This document shows positions 1 to 9,333 of a DNA stretch of 18,451 nt, piece by piece (positions within the stretch are counted from its first letter, which is position 1; each line of letters opens with the position of its first letter). The DNA comes from an uncultured Chloroflexota bacterium (GTDB taxonomy: Bacteria > Chloroflexota > Anaerolineae > Caldilineales > Caldilineaceae): contig CAIOHJ010000255.1 in the NCBI GenBank assembly GCA_903858085.1, positions 1 through 18,451 of the forward strand. Direction: 5' to 3'. Made by a program: the position numbers and the translations under genes. The notes under the pieces were generated by a model, which did no database searches, was not told where the DNA came from, and saw only the letters and a list, made by a program, of their open reading frames with translations.

Positions 1-1
1 C

Positions 2-742
2 CTGAATGTGCTCTATAACAGCGTGATGCGCGTCGATGCGTACAATCCGACCTGGGTCGACCGCGACCGCCACATCCACAGCAAGGGACATTCCGTCGAG
101 GCACTCTACACGGTGCTGGCGGACAAGGGCTTTTTCCCGGCAGAGAAACTGGCAACGATGGGATGCGGTGGTTCGCACTGGGTTGGACATCCGACGCGCA
201 AAGTGCCGGGGGTGGAGCAGAACACGGGTGCGCTAGGGCACGGGCTCTCCGTGGCCGTCGGCATGGCGATCGCTGCCAAGCAGGACGGCCTTGTACACCG
301 CGTCTTCACCCTGATGGGCGACGGCGAGCTCACCGAAGGCTCGATCTGGGAAGCGTCGATGAGTGCGGCCTTCTACAAGCTCGACAACCTGGTCGTGATT
401 ATCGACCGGAACACCTTGCAGATCACAGGGCGCACCGAGAGCGTCATGGCGCTGGAGCCACTGGCCGAGCGCTTCGCTGCGTTTGGCTACGCTGTGCGCA
501 CCGTCGATGGCAACGATGTGGCTGCTCTCGTCGATATTTTTGCGCAGACACCCTTTACGTCGGGCAGGCCCACGCTGATCATTGCACAGACGACCAAAGG
601 CAAGGGTGTCAGTTTTATTGAGGATGCTGCCGACTGGCATCATCACGTGCCGACCGCTGCCGAACTGGCAACTGCGCTCGCCGAACTCGATCAGGCCGAA
701 AAAAGTCGGCAGGAACGTTATGCCATTGTATCAACTCGGTAA
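2..742 (+). CDS. Transketolase N-terminal (TPP-binding) subunit, 5'-truncated by window edge
   Basis: N-terminal half of a split transketolase; it binds thiamine diphosphate and works with the downstream C-terminal subunit to move a two-carbon ketol unit between sugar phosphates in the cytoplasm. The frame is open to the window's left edge, and about 45-50 residues normally found at the start of this family are missing, so the GTG at 8 is internal. Visible family motifs are SKGH followed by ALY early on, GHP, GVEQNTGALGHGLS, the TPP/metal motif GDGELTEGSIWEA, then LDNL and the D-N pair in IIDRNT; it ends with KGKGVSF and a WHHHVP segment. The stop lies 23 bases inside the next gene, so the two subunits are translationally coupled. 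The enzyme could be ordinary pentose-phosphate transketolase. Adjacency to a sugar kinase and sugar importer argues for a dedicated role, such as cleaving apulose 4-phosphate as AptA does; that is inference. Confidence 0.93.
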   Translation: MNVLYNSVMRVDAYNPTWVDRDRHIHSKGHSVEALYTVLADKGFFPAEKLATMGCGGSHWVGHPTRKVPGVEQNTGALGHGLSVAVGMAIAAKQDGLVHRVFTLMGDGELTEGSIWEASMSAAFYKLDNLVVIIDRNTLQITGRTESVMALEPLAERFAAFGYAVRTVDGNDVAALVDIFAQTPFTSGRPTLIIAQTTKGKGVSFIEDAADWHHHVPTAAELATALAELDQAEKSRQERYAIVSTR

Positions 743-1694
743 ACCCAATCAACAGGTATTTTCCGACACACTGCTCAAACTCGCCAAAAACGACCGCAAT
801 CTGTTGGTCGTCACGAGTGACTCGCGCGGTTCCGGCCGGCTGGTTGCCTTTGGCAACCAACTGCCTGCCCAGGTTGTCGAGGTGGGAATTGCCGAGCAGA
901 ACCTGGTGGGCGTGGCGGCCGGGCTGGCTGCGGCGGGGAAGCATGTTTTCGCCGTCTCCCCTGCCTGCTTCCTGACTGCGCGGGGGTTAGAGCAGATTAA
1001 AAACGATGTAGCCTACTCCGATCAGCCGGTCACACTGGTGGGCATCAGCGCCGGCATCAGCTATGGGGCGTTGGGCACAACCCACCACTCGCTGCACGAC
1101 CTGGCTGTGCTCCAGGCAATCCACAACATCGACATTGTGGTGCCTGCTGACAATTTTGAGACTCAGGCTGCCGTCGAGGCAGCAGTCACGCACCCGCGGC
1201 CGCTCTACATTCGTCTGGGCAAGAAAGCCATGCACCACCTGCATGGAGAAGATACGCCCTTCACGATTGGGAAGGCGATACGCGTGCGCCGGGGCGACGA
1301 TCTTGCATTCCTGGCGACAGGTGAAACGGTGGAGATCGCAGCCCAAACAGCAGACCTTCTGGGAGAGCGTGGGGTTTCGGCCGACGTATTCAGCGTTCAC
1401 AGCCTGCGGCCTTTCGACGAAGCGGCTGTGCTGGAGGTTGCGCGCCGGGTCAGGGCGATTGTGACGGTCGAGGAACATAGCGTCCACGGCGGGCTAGGCA
1501 GCCGTGTTGCTACCCTGTTGATGCAGGCGGGGGTTACGCCGGCGCTGCACATTGCTGCCATCCCAGACGAATACACTTATCCAGGCAGCCAGCAGGAAAT
1601 TTTCGCGCATTACGGCATCACACCGAACGGGCTGGCTGCGACTGCCGAAAGATTGCTGGATCGAGTCCGAACAGAAGTAAGTTTGCCGGCGTGA
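720..1694 (+). CDS. Transketolase C-terminal subunit
   Basis: Second half of the split transketolase, 324 residues, a normal length for the stand-alone pyrimidine-binding plus C-terminal domains. The open frame extends further upstream, but ATG 720 is chosen because an AGGA lies about 6 bases before it, the protein then begins in the usual way (MPLYQLGKPNQQ), and it overlaps the N-terminal subunit's stop by only 23 bases. The pyrimidine-binding domain (about residues 10-175) carries GIAEQN with the expected catalytic Glu59, and a GALGTTHHSLHDLA segment typical of substrate- and cofactor-proximal loops. A transketolase C-terminal domain (about 185-310) follows. Stoichiometric expression with the N-terminal subunit is expected. 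The substrate cannot be read from sequence; apulose 4-phosphate (AptB-like) is a context-based guess. Confidence 0.95.
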   Translation: MPLYQLGKPNQQVFSDTLLKLAKNDRNLLVVTSDSRGSGRLVAFGNQLPAQVVEVGIAEQNLVGVAAGLAAAGKHVFAVSPACFLTARGLEQIKNDVAYSDQPVTLVGISAGISYGALGTTHHSLHDLAVLQAIHNIDIVVPADNFETQAAVEAAVTHPRPLYIRLGKKAMHHLHGEDTPFTIGKAIRVRRGDDLAFLATGETVEIAAQTADLLGERGVSADVFSVHSLRPFDEAAVLEVARRVRAIVTVEEHSVHGGLGSRVATLLMQAGVTPALHIAAIPDEYTYPGSQQEIFAHYGITPNGLAATAERLLDRVRTEVSLPA

Positions 1695-1720
1695 TCTGCC
1701 AAGCAGGCAGCGCACCGGCA
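1684..1720 (+). other. Possible mRNA hairpin at the transketolase stop codon
   Basis: TGCCGG (1684-1689) pairs with CCGGCA (1715-1720), then a CG/CG step after a two-base bulge, and an inner CTGCC/GGCAG stem (1696-1700 with 1706-1710). The structure spans the transketolase stop. No T-run follows, so this is not a standard intrinsic terminator; it may stabilise a 3' end. In the rest of the 98-base gap before the kinase I see only the kinase ribosome binding site. Confidence 0.3.
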
Positions 1721-1792
1721 CGTATATATGTCGTCAGCTTGTTCACTCCCTGTCATTCGACTTGTTGACAATTCAAAGTATCAAGGCGGTAC

Positions 1793-3280
1793 ATGGTGAC
1801 ATCGGCCAGAGTGTCCGTTCTCGCAATTGACCAAGGCACCACAAACACAAAGGCAATCCTGGTGGACGCCACAGGCCAGGTGCAGGCACGCGCCTCGACG
1901 GCCCTGAGCGTCCACTATCCGCGTCCTTTGTGGGTGGAGCAGGATGCGACGGCCATCTGGCAGAGCGTGTTGCGTTGTGCCAGCGAAGTGCTCGGCACGG
2001 CGCAGGCGTTGCCCGTGGCGCTTGGCATTTCCAACCAGCGCGAGTCGGTGGTGCTGTGGGAGCGAGCGACGGGCGAGCCGTTGGCGCCGTGTGTCATCTG
2101 GCAATGCCAGCGCGGCAACGCCCTGGTTCAAACGCTGAAGCAGCCTGGCGTTGCCGAAGATGTTCATCGGCGCACCGGGCTGGAACTTGACCCGATGTTC
2201 TCGGCCAGCAAGATGGCCTGGCTGCTGGACAACACATCGGGTGCACGGCGCCGTGCTGAAGCCGGCGATCTCTGCCTGGGCACAATCGACAGTTGGCTGC
2301 TCTTCAGGTTGACCGGGGGGCGCGTCCACGCCTGCGACATGACCAACGCCTCGCGCACATTGCTTTTCAATCTGCATCGGCTGGAATGGGATGAGGAATT
2401 GCTGGCGTTGTTTGGAATCCCTCGGCAGGCGTTGCCTGCGGTACAGCCATCGACCGGCATTGTCGGGCACACGGCGCGTGAAAGTGCGCTGCCGGCTGGC
2501 ATTCCGATTGCCGGGCTGATCGGCGATTCGCACGCTGCGCTGGTGGGGCACGCAGGCTTTGCGCCCGGCGCAGTCAAGGCCACCTACGGCACCGGTTCGT
2601 CCGTGATGACGCCGGTGGCCAGCCCGATCCTCTCGCAACGGGGGCTGTCGACCACCATCGCCTGGTCGCGATCGGGGCAGGTGACCTATGCGCTGGAGGG
2701 GAACATTTACGCCACGGGCGCTACCATTGGTTGGCTCGGCAAGCTGTTCGGCTGGCCCGATGCGGCGGCCACAGTCACCGAACTGGCAACAGCCTGTCCT
2801 GACAGCGAAGGTGTCTACCTGGTGCCGGCCTTTGTCGGGTTGGGTGCGCCGTGGTGGAACGCCGCTGTGCGCGGCATGATCCATGGGCTGACGCTGGGCA
2901 GCGGCGTGTCCCAGCTTGCGCGCGCTGCGCTGGAGTCGATTGCGTACCAGATCTACGACATCTTTGCTGCGGTGCAGGAGGATATCGGCATCCCGCTCAC
3001 TGTGCTTCACGCCGATGGCGGTGCCAGCGCCAATGCGTTGTTGATGCAGTTTCAAGCCGACCTGGTGCAGTGCCCAGTGCTGGCGAGCACTTCGACCGAT
3101 GTCTCGGCGCTGGGTGCGGCCTATCTGGCCGGGTTGGGGGTGGGCGTGTGGCGTTCGACCGATGAACTCACGGCGTTGCACCGTGGCGAGCAGTGCTATG
3201 TTCCGGCCATGCCCGAAGCAGAGCGAGGTGTGCGGCTGGCAGGCTGGCAAGATGCGCTTGCGCGTGTGCTGTGCAAATAA
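1793..3280 (+). CDS. FGGY-family carbohydrate kinase, glycerol-kinase-like, probably not for glycerol
   Basis: ATP-dependent sugar or polyol kinase of 495 residues, full length for the FGGY family. ATG 1793 follows AAGGCGG at 1783-1789. The N-terminal FGGY domain begins with the phosphate-loop segment AIDQGTTNTKAI (11-22). NQRES (81-85) and WQCQR (103-107) match glycerol kinase. The catalytic base is Asp245 in GDSHAAL. The C-terminal ATPase domain shows YGTGSS (265-270), GLGAP (349-353) and HADGGASANALLMQFQADL (406-424, the FGGY signature region). Against E. coli GlpK recalled from memory, Arg83, Glu84, Trp103 and Asp245 are kept, but the glycerol contacts Tyr135 and Phe270 are Met135 and Ser270 here, and Gln246 is Ser. 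This points to a larger ketose or polyol substrate. Lying directly after a split transketolase, it may supply a phosphorylated ketose to it; apulose kinase (AplK-like) is the leading guess. Confidence 0.92.
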   Translation: MVTSARVSVLAIDQGTTNTKAILVDATGQVQARASTALSVHYPRPLWVEQDATAIWQSVLRCASEVLGTAQALPVALGISNQRESVVLWERATGEPLAPCVIWQCQRGNALVQTLKQPGVAEDVHRRTGLELDPMFSASKMAWLLDNTSGARRRAEAGDLCLGTIDSWLLFRLTGGRVHACDMTNASRTLLFNLHRLEWDEELLALFGIPRQALPAVQPSTGIVGHTARESALPAGIPIAGLIGDSHAALVGHAGFAPGAVKATYGTGSSVMTPVASPILSQRGLSTTIAWSRSGQVTYALEGNIYATGATIGWLGKLFGWPDAAATVTELATACPDSEGVYLVPAFVGLGAPWWNAAVRGMIHGLTLGSGVSQLARAALESIAYQIYDIFAAVQEDIGIPLTVLHADGGASANALLMQFQADLVQCPVLASTSTDVSALGAAYLAGLGVGVWRSTDELTALHRGEQCYVPAMPEAERGVRLAGWQDALARVLCK

Positions 3281-3406
3281 GAGTGCGCTACACGGCAGCC
3301 TATGGGTTGGCCGTATTCTGATCAAGGGGGTATCGATGGCACCATTCTGAAAACAAAACCAGCTGGCCCCAATTTGCTCACGACCCGTTAGGATGAATAC
3401 AGAAGC

Positions 3407-3413
3407 AAGGAGA
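3407..3413 (+). promoter_or_regulatory. Shine-Dalgarno site of the solute-binding protein
   Basis: AAGGAGA, eight bases before ATG 3422. This is among the stronger ribosome binding sites in the window and fits high expression of the binding protein. The rest of the 141-base gap (3281-3421) shows no convincing promoter or terminator to me. Confidence 0.75.
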
Positions 3414-3421
3414 CACTCTGC

Positions 3422-5392
3422 ATGTTGACAAATGATCGACTGATTCGTGTTGTGATATTGCTGGCATTTGTGCTCAGCGTGATTGCAGGTTGTGCTGCGC
3501 CAGCGGCCAGTCCGGCTGCGCCCGGCGAAGCGGCAGCACCTGCGGCTGAGGCGGGCGCCATGACGGAAGTCGGCACCCTGCGCAGCGAGACGCTGATCGT
3601 CCAGACCTTCGACGGCAAGACCAATGCGCCCGACAACATGAACCCGCTCATGGGTGGCTACGCCATCTGGCGCGGTTTCCGTGAGCTGGCGTGGGGCTAC
3701 CTGTGGGAGATGGACACAGCCACTGGCCAGTCCTACCCAGAGCTGGCTGCCGAGCTGCCCGTCGTCCTGAACGATGAGTACACGCAGTTTGAGATTCGGC
3801 TGCGCCCGGGCGTCTACTGGAGCGACGGCGTCGAGTTCACTGCCGACGATGTCATCTTCACGCTCGACACCTACTTCAACAACAAGGACAAGCTGACCTA
3901 TTTTGGTGTGCCCGTCATCACCAACTATGTCCTGTCTTACGAGAAGGTGGACGACTACACACTGCGGGTCGAGACGGTGAAACCGGCGTACGACTTCGCC
4001 ACCACGATGGGGGTCTATACGTGGGGGTCCGCCTTCAACATCGTGCCCAGCCATGTCTTCGGGAAAGTTGAAGACCTGGCTGCGTTCAAGAACGAGTATC
4101 CCGTGACGCTGGGCGCGTACACGCTCAAATCCTACGACCCGAACGGCCAGTGGCACCTGTGGGAACGCCGCGAAGACTGGGATCGCTCGGCGACGGCGCC
4201 GTTAGGCGAGCCGGTGGCTCATTATGTCTTCTACAAGAACTTTGGCGACGAGCAGACCCGTACGCTGGCCTTCATCAAGAACGAGTACGACGTCGACACC
4301 TTCATGAGTCCCGACAGCATCGAGGCGGCAAAGGCCCAAAACCCGAATGTGCACACCTTTGCTGCGGCGCTGCCCTACCATGACATGAACGATGCCTGCT
4401 CCTATGGCATTCTTCTGAACAACCAGAAGGCGCCACTGGACAAACCCGAAGTGCGCTGGGCGCTGGCGCTCTCGCTGGATCTGCCGAGCGTCGGCATCAA
4501 CTCGATGAGCGGCCAGTTCAAGGCGTCGGCGTTCCCCATGCCCGACACACAGATTACGCGGCCGGCCTTCTTCGAGCCGCTGCAGGCGTGGTTGAACGAC
4601 TTTGCTCTAGCCGACGGCTACAAGCCCTACAATCCTGGCTTCGGCACCGACATGGTGAACAAGCTGACGGAAATGGGCATGGATGCCTCGCTGTTGCCGA
4701 CGGGGGACGCGGTCACCGGCAACTTCGGCCTGGGCTGGTGGAAGACCGACCCGGCGGAAGCCGAGAAGTTGATGAATTCGGTTGGCATGACGAAGGGCGC
4801 CGATGGCTTTTACACCCTGTCCGACGGTTCGCCGTGGACGCTCGAACTGGTCATCCCCAGCGACTGGAACAAGGTGATGCAGCGTGTCGGCTTCTCGATT
4901 GCCGATAGCTGGACCAAGGCCGGTTTCAAAGTCAATGCCCGCCAGGTCGACAACGGCGAGTTCAACACGGTGCAGGACACCAACACGCTGCTGCAGAGCA
5001 TGGTCAACTGGTCGACGAGCTGTGTGTTCAACACCAACTTTGTCAACAACTGGCGCACCTTCTCGGCGGACTACCTGAAGCCGGTGGACTCTTCCGAGCC
5101 TATCAACGGCAATCGCGCCCGCATCGACAATCAGTTCATCTTCGACAAGATCGCCGAAGCGGGGGCAATGGACATGTCCAAGCCAGAATTTCTGACTGCG
5201 GGTCAGGAGGTCGTCAAGGAGATGCTCACCAACATGTACTACATCAACATGATGAACATCCCGACCACGATCCCGACCAATGAGAGCTACTGGACGAACT
5301 TTCCCAAGCAGGACAACGCCTATGCGGTGCCCTACACCTGGTGGAGCTCGTTCAAGAAGATTCTCACCAGCATCGAGCCTGTCGGCCAGTAA
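3422..5392 (+). CDS. ABC transporter solute-binding lipoprotein, peptide/oligosaccharide class (SBP_bac_5)
   Basis: Extracellular lipid-anchored binding protein of 656 residues that captures the substrate for the importer encoded just downstream. Residues 1-23 are a lipoprotein signal peptide (positively charged start, hydrophobic core about 8-20, lipobox I-A-G with Cys24), followed by an Ala/Pro/Glu-rich linker to about residue 46. The mature domain fits the family-5 extracellular binding proteins: NPLMGGY near residue 75, LRPGVYWSDGVEFTADDVIFTLDTY (the conserved WSDG-x3-TADDV block) around 130-155, and a long C-terminal lobe. The protein is longer than a standard peptide-binding protein (about 530), as in relatives that bind oligosaccharides. 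Next to three cytoplasmic glycoside-hydrolase-like genes, an oligosaccharide or glycoside ligand is more likely than a peptide; this is inferred. Confidence 0.94.
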   Translation: MLTNDRLIRVVILLAFVLSVIAGCAAPAASPAAPGEAAAPAAEAGAMTEVGTLRSETLIVQTFDGKTNAPDNMNPLMGGYAIWRGFRELAWGYLWEMDTATGQSYPELAAELPVVLNDEYTQFEIRLRPGVYWSDGVEFTADDVIFTLDTYFNNKDKLTYFGVPVITNYVLSYEKVDDYTLRVETVKPAYDFATTMGVYTWGSAFNIVPSHVFGKVEDLAAFKNEYPVTLGAYTLKSYDPNGQWHLWERREDWDRSATAPLGEPVAHYVFYKNFGDEQTRTLAFIKNEYDVDTFMSPDSIEAAKAQNPNVHTFAAALPYHDMNDACSYGILLNNQKAPLDKPEVRWALALSLDLPSVGINSMSGQFKASAFPMPDTQITRPAFFEPLQAWLNDFALADGYKPYNPGFGTDMVNKLTEMGMDASLLPTGDAVTGNFGLGWWKTDPAEAEKLMNSVGMTKGADGFYTLSDGSPWTLELVIPSDWNKVMQRVGFSIADSWTKAGFKVNARQVDNGEFNTVQDTNTLLQSMVNWSTSCVFNTNFVNNWRTFSADYLKPVDSSEPINGNRARIDNQFIFDKIAEAGAMDMSKPEFLTAGQEVVKEMLTNMYYINMMNIPTTIPTNESYWTNFPKQDNAYAVPYTWWSSFKKILTSIEPVGQ

Positions 5393-5419
5393 GCCGAACG
5401 GTTTGCTGTTTTAGGCCCA

Positions 5420-5464
5420 GTCGCCATCTTCGGAGGGGGGATTTTGACGCCCGAAGATGGCGAC
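5420..5464 (+). other. Perfect 14-bp hairpin between binding protein and permease
   Basis: GTCGCCATCTTCGG (5420-5433) is an exact inverted repeat of CCGAAGATGGCGAC (5451-5464) with a 17-base G-rich loop. It starts 28 bases after the binding-protein stop. Such structures often protect the upstream mRNA end and lower expression of downstream transporter genes. No T-run follows. Confidence 0.75.
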
Positions 5465-5485
5465 GGTGTATCGCTTATCTGCAGG

Positions 5486-5518
5486 CAAGGCAGCCGCTCC
5501 TCCCGCTGCCTTGTTTGT
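5486..5518 (+). terminator. Terminator-like hairpin with imperfect T tract (probable attenuating terminator)
   Basis: CAAGGCAGC (5486-5494) pairs exactly with GCTGCCTTG (5505-5513) around a 10-base loop and runs into TTGTTTGT. The stem and position, 17 bases before the permease start, suggest partial termination after the binding-protein gene. The broken T tract means read-through is likely, in keeping with the permease and ATPase genes needing less mRNA than the binding protein. Confidence 0.55.
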
Positions 5519-5534
5519 CACCGACGAGGTGCCT

Positions 5535-6536
5535 ATGAAGCTACTGCAATATATGCTCCAACGCTTCGTGATGTATCTGCTGATCCTCTTCATCGGCATC
5601 ACGATCACGTTTTTTTTGCCCCGCCTGATGCCGGGCGATCCGATCAGCAACTACATCTCGCAGGTGCAGGCGCGCGCCGGGCAATCGCTCTCTGCCGAGG
5701 CCACCCAACAGCTGCGCGATTCGCTGGCGGAGCTGTACGGTCTTCAGGGCGACCTGTTCACGCAGTACACCAACTACATCGGGCGTGTGGTACGTTTTGA
5801 TTTCGGGCCATCGTTTACGTATTACCCGGAACCTGTGTCCAACATTCTGCTCGATGCCCTGCCCTGGACGGCAGGCTTGTTGATCATGACCACGCTCCTG
5901 GCCTGGTTGATCGGCAACGGGATTGGCTTGATCGCTGGCTATTACAACAAGCGGCGCGCTGCCGCTGCGCTTGAGATCGTAGGCATCCTCTTGTACCCGA
6001 TCCCCTACTACATTCTGGCGCTCGTGGTGATTCTGGTATTTGCCTACTGGCTTGCCCTCTTCCCACTGTCGCCCACCTTTCTTCCCGGCCCGATGTCGTG
6101 GAGCAAGAGTGTATCGATCATTCACAACTCGTTTTTGCCTGCTTTGACGCTGGTGCTGGCGGGTTTTGGGTGGAACGTTCTTGCCATGAAGGCGCTGGCC
6201 GTGGCCACGAAAGAAGATCCGTACGTGCAGTTTGCTCGTCTGAAGGGCACGACGGACCGCACGCGCATGACCCAGTATGTCTTTCGCAACGCGATGTTGC
6301 CTCAGATCACGGCGCTGATCCTCTCGCTCGGTTTCATTTTCAACGGTGCAATCCAGACCGAGGTAATCTTCTCCTATCCGGGCATCGGAATGACCATGCG
6401 TGCGGCAGCCGGTGCTGGCGACTACAACCTGCTCTACGGATCGATCATTTTGACGATCTTTGCGGTAGCGACCGTTACGCTGGTGCTCGACTTGATCTAT
6501 CCGCTCTTTGACCCGCGCATTCGGCTGGGAGGGTAA
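5535..6536 (+). CDS. ABC transporter permease 1 (DppB/OppB-like)
   Basis: Membrane permease of the importer, 333 residues, pairing with the next gene to form the channel. I chose ATG 5535 because it gives the classical start (MKLLQYMLQRF, then a first membrane helix about 10-29 and LMPGDP). An upstream ATG at 5457 would add 26 residues unlike the family and lies inside a hairpin arm. A GAGG lies close before the start (5526-5529). About six hydrophobic segments are visible. The ATPase-docking EAA loop is present (segment from EDPYVQFARLKG through FRNAMLPQ), and the C-terminus ends LIYPLFDPRIRLGG as in DppB-type permeases. The stop TAA overlaps the ATG of the next permease (TAATG), showing one operon with translational coupling. 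Confidence 0.95.
   Translation: MKLLQYMLQRFVMYLLILFIGITITFFLPRLMPGDPISNYISQVQARAGQSLSAEATQQLRDSLAELYGLQGDLFTQYTNYIGRVVRFDFGPSFTYYPEPVSNILLDALPWTAGLLIMTTLLAWLIGNGIGLIAGYYNKRRAAAALEIVGILLYPIPYYILALVVILVFAYWLALFPLSPTFLPGPMSWSKSVSIIHNSFLPALTLVLAGFGWNVLAMKALAVATKEDPYVQFARLKGTTDRTRMTQYVFRNAMLPQITALILSLGFIFNGAIQTEVIFSYPGIGMTMRAAAGAGDYNLLYGSIILTIFAVATVTLVLDLIYPLFDPRIRLGG
6527..6533 (+). promoter_or_regulatory. Shine-Dalgarno site of permease 2, bearing on its start
   Basis: GGGAGGG ends 2 bases before ATG 6536 and 8 bases before the in-frame ATG 6542. The spacing favours 6542 as the codon mainly used, shortening the protein by two residues. Confidence 0.5.
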
Positions 6537-7392
6537 TGGCGATGCAGACACAGCAGCAGCGGCGTTGGCTGCCCAAACTCAACAGTCGGCTTGCCATCGG
6601 CCTCACGATCGTGACAATCCTGGCCGCCGGCAGCCTGATTCTGCCTTTCTTTACGAGCGTCGATCCGGCCGCGCAAGGCACCTATCTGAAGAACCTGCCG
6701 CCCAGCCCGGCGCATCTGTTGGGCACCAATGCGCTTGGGCAGGATATCTTCTGGTATCTGGTCTTTGCCGTGCGCAACTCGCTGCTTTTAGGGGTCTCGG
6801 TGAGCATGGGTGTCACCATCATCGCGACGTCACTGGGGCTGAGTGCCGGCTTTATTGGCGGCTGGTACGAGCGATGTGTGGTGGTGTTCATGGATACGTT
6901 TATTACGATCCCTGTGTTGCCGGTGCTGATCGTTCTGGGCGCTGTCGTGCGCGGCAACACCTCCTTTATGGTTGTTGCCCTGATCCTGATCGTCTTCGGC
7001 TGGGCGTGGAATGCCCGCACGATCCGTTCGATGTCGCTGTCGTTGCGCGAGCGCGAGTTTGTCAACATGGCGCGGTTTTCGGGTGCCGGCGTGATTGCCA
7101 TCATTGCGCGCGAAATCTTTCCCTACGTCTATGCGTTTATGATTGTGGGCTTTATCAACACGATCCTCTTTGCCATCAACACCGAGGCGGCGCTGGCCGT
7201 GATCGGACTTTCCAACGTGGTTGTGCCCACCCTCGGCTCGATCATCTTCTGGGCGCTGAACTACAACGCGATTCTGATCGGCCAGCCGCTCTGGATCATT
7301 GCGCCGATCGTGACGACGGTTGTGCTCTTTCTGGGGCTGTTTCTGACATCCAGCGGCTACAACGACCTATCGGCTGAGAAGCGAGGTGTCGC

Positions 7393-7396
<4 letters not shown>
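6536..7396 (+). CDS. ABC transporter permease 2 (DppC/OppC-like)
   Basis: Second integral-membrane subunit, 286 residues (284 if ATG 6542 is the true start). The N-terminal region before the first helix is followed by the DppC-type segment SVDPAAQGTYLKNLPPSPAH and LLGTNALGQDIF (about residues 42-73), diagnostic of the C-type permease in peptide-class importers. Later come several hydrophobic helices and the EAA-like docking loop (SLREREFVNMARFSGA, then AREIFPYV). The gene overlaps permease 1 by one base and the first ATPase by four (GTGA), so the transport subunits are tightly coupled. It is expected to form a heterodimer with permease 1 in the cytoplasmic membrane. Confidence 0.95.
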
Positions 7397-8432
<1,036 letters not shown>

Positions 8433-8436
<4 letters not shown>

Positions 8437-9260
8437 ACACCATTTTGAAGACGCAAGGTCTGAACAAAGTTTACAGACTTGGCAGCTTTCCGCGCAGCAT
8501 CAAGGTGCAGGCGCTCGACGATGTCAACCTCAACATCGAAAGCGACAAGCCGGTCATCGTCAGCCTGGTTGGGGAGTCGGGCAGCGGCAAGACGACGCTG
8601 GCCAAGGTCATCTTGCGCCTGGTGCAGCCGTCTTCGGGTGCCGTTACCGTGGCTGGCCATCTAGTCGCTGGCAAAGGGGCGCGTCCCCACCACAACGAAT
8701 TTTTGCGCACCGTGCAGCCCATTTTTCAGAACCCTTTCGAGGCGTTCAGCCAGCATCGCACAGTGGACTGTTATCTGCGTGAGACGGCCGAGCGCGTCGG
8801 CAAGCTGCAAAAAAATGTGGCTGTTGAGACAGTGGAAGAGGCATTGGCTGCGGTCGGCCTACAATACAGCGACGTACGCGGCAAGTACCCCAACCAGTTC
8901 TCTGGCGGCGAGTTGCAGCGTGCATCGGTGGCGCGAGCCTTGATCCCGCGCCCACAACTGATCATCGCCGACGAGCCAGTGAGCATGATTGACGCCTCGC
9001 GCCGCATGATCATCATCAACCTCTTCCTGGCGCTCAAAGAGGAATACAAGACCAGCTTCCTCTACATCACGCACGATCTTGCCACTGCCTATTACATCAG
9101 CGACTACATCGCTGTAATGAACAAAGGTCGCATCGTGGAGTTTGGCGACGCCAAGCAGGTGCTCTCCCGCCCGCAGCACGAGTACACGCGGGTCTTGCTC
9201 GACTCGATCCCGCGGCTGGATCAGCGATGGGTGGAGCGGCGAAACCGGACCCGCAGATGA
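8433..9260 (+). CDS. ABC transporter ATPase 2 (DppF/OppF-like), short C-terminus
   Basis: Partner ATPase of 275 residues; ATG 8433 overlaps the previous stop (ATGA). Walker A is GESGSGKT (47-54), the Q-loop region is QPIFQNPFEAF, the signature FSGGELQR (156-163), Walker B IIADEPVSMID (177-187) and the H-loop THD with His214. It ends about 40-50 residues earlier than standard OppF proteins: HEYTRVLLDSIP is present, but there is no cysteine-rich C-terminal extension, so only ATPase 1 has the Cys cluster. It closes the transporter operon; 73 bases separate it from the first hydrolase gene on the same strand. Confidence 0.94.
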
Positions 9261-9315
9261 GACAGAACAAGCCAGCGCGACCCAGTCACGCGTCGTTGGA
9301 AGACACTCGACTCAC

Positions 9316-9322
9316 GGAGGGA
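9316..9322 (+). promoter_or_regulatory. Shine-Dalgarno site deciding a GTG start
   Basis: GGAGGGA, 11 bases before GTG 9334. It supports this GTG rather than an ATG at 9142 that would bury the first 64 residues inside the upstream ATPase gene. Confidence 0.6.
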
Positions 9323-9333
9323 GAAGAAACAAC

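Noticed and set aside
2..1694. Sulfoquinovose breakdown by a sulfo-transketolase pathway (which also uses split transketolase subunits and isomerases)
   Set aside because: No sulfoquinovosidase or sulfosugar-specific gene is visible, and the DUF4038 hydrolases plus the FGGY kinase fit an apiose-type route better. It remains possible if such genes lie just outside the window.
1765..1770. TTGACA resembling a -35 promoter box before the kinase
   Set aside because: No acceptable -10 box at 16-18 bases; the best candidate would overlap the start codon.
1793..3280. Straight annotation as glycerol kinase
   Set aside because: The pocket residues contacting glycerol appear changed (Tyr135 to Met, Phe270 to Ser), and there are no glycerol-uptake or glycerol-3-phosphate genes nearby.
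3336..3350. Tiny open frame (M-A-P-F-stop) after an AAGGGGG in the kinase to binding-protein gap
   Set aside because: Four codons with no regulatory structure around them; chance occurrence is likely.
1781..4156. Very long open frame on the minus strand (about 790 codons)
   Set aside because: It lies opposite the conserved kinase and binding-protein genes, has no recognisable domain and is Arg/Gln/His-rich, as expected for a shadow of GC-rich coding DNA.
5457..5534. Upstream ATG start for permease 1
   Set aside because: It would add 26 residues unlike any permease start and lies within the arm of a perfect hairpin; ATG 5535 gives the canonical N-terminus.
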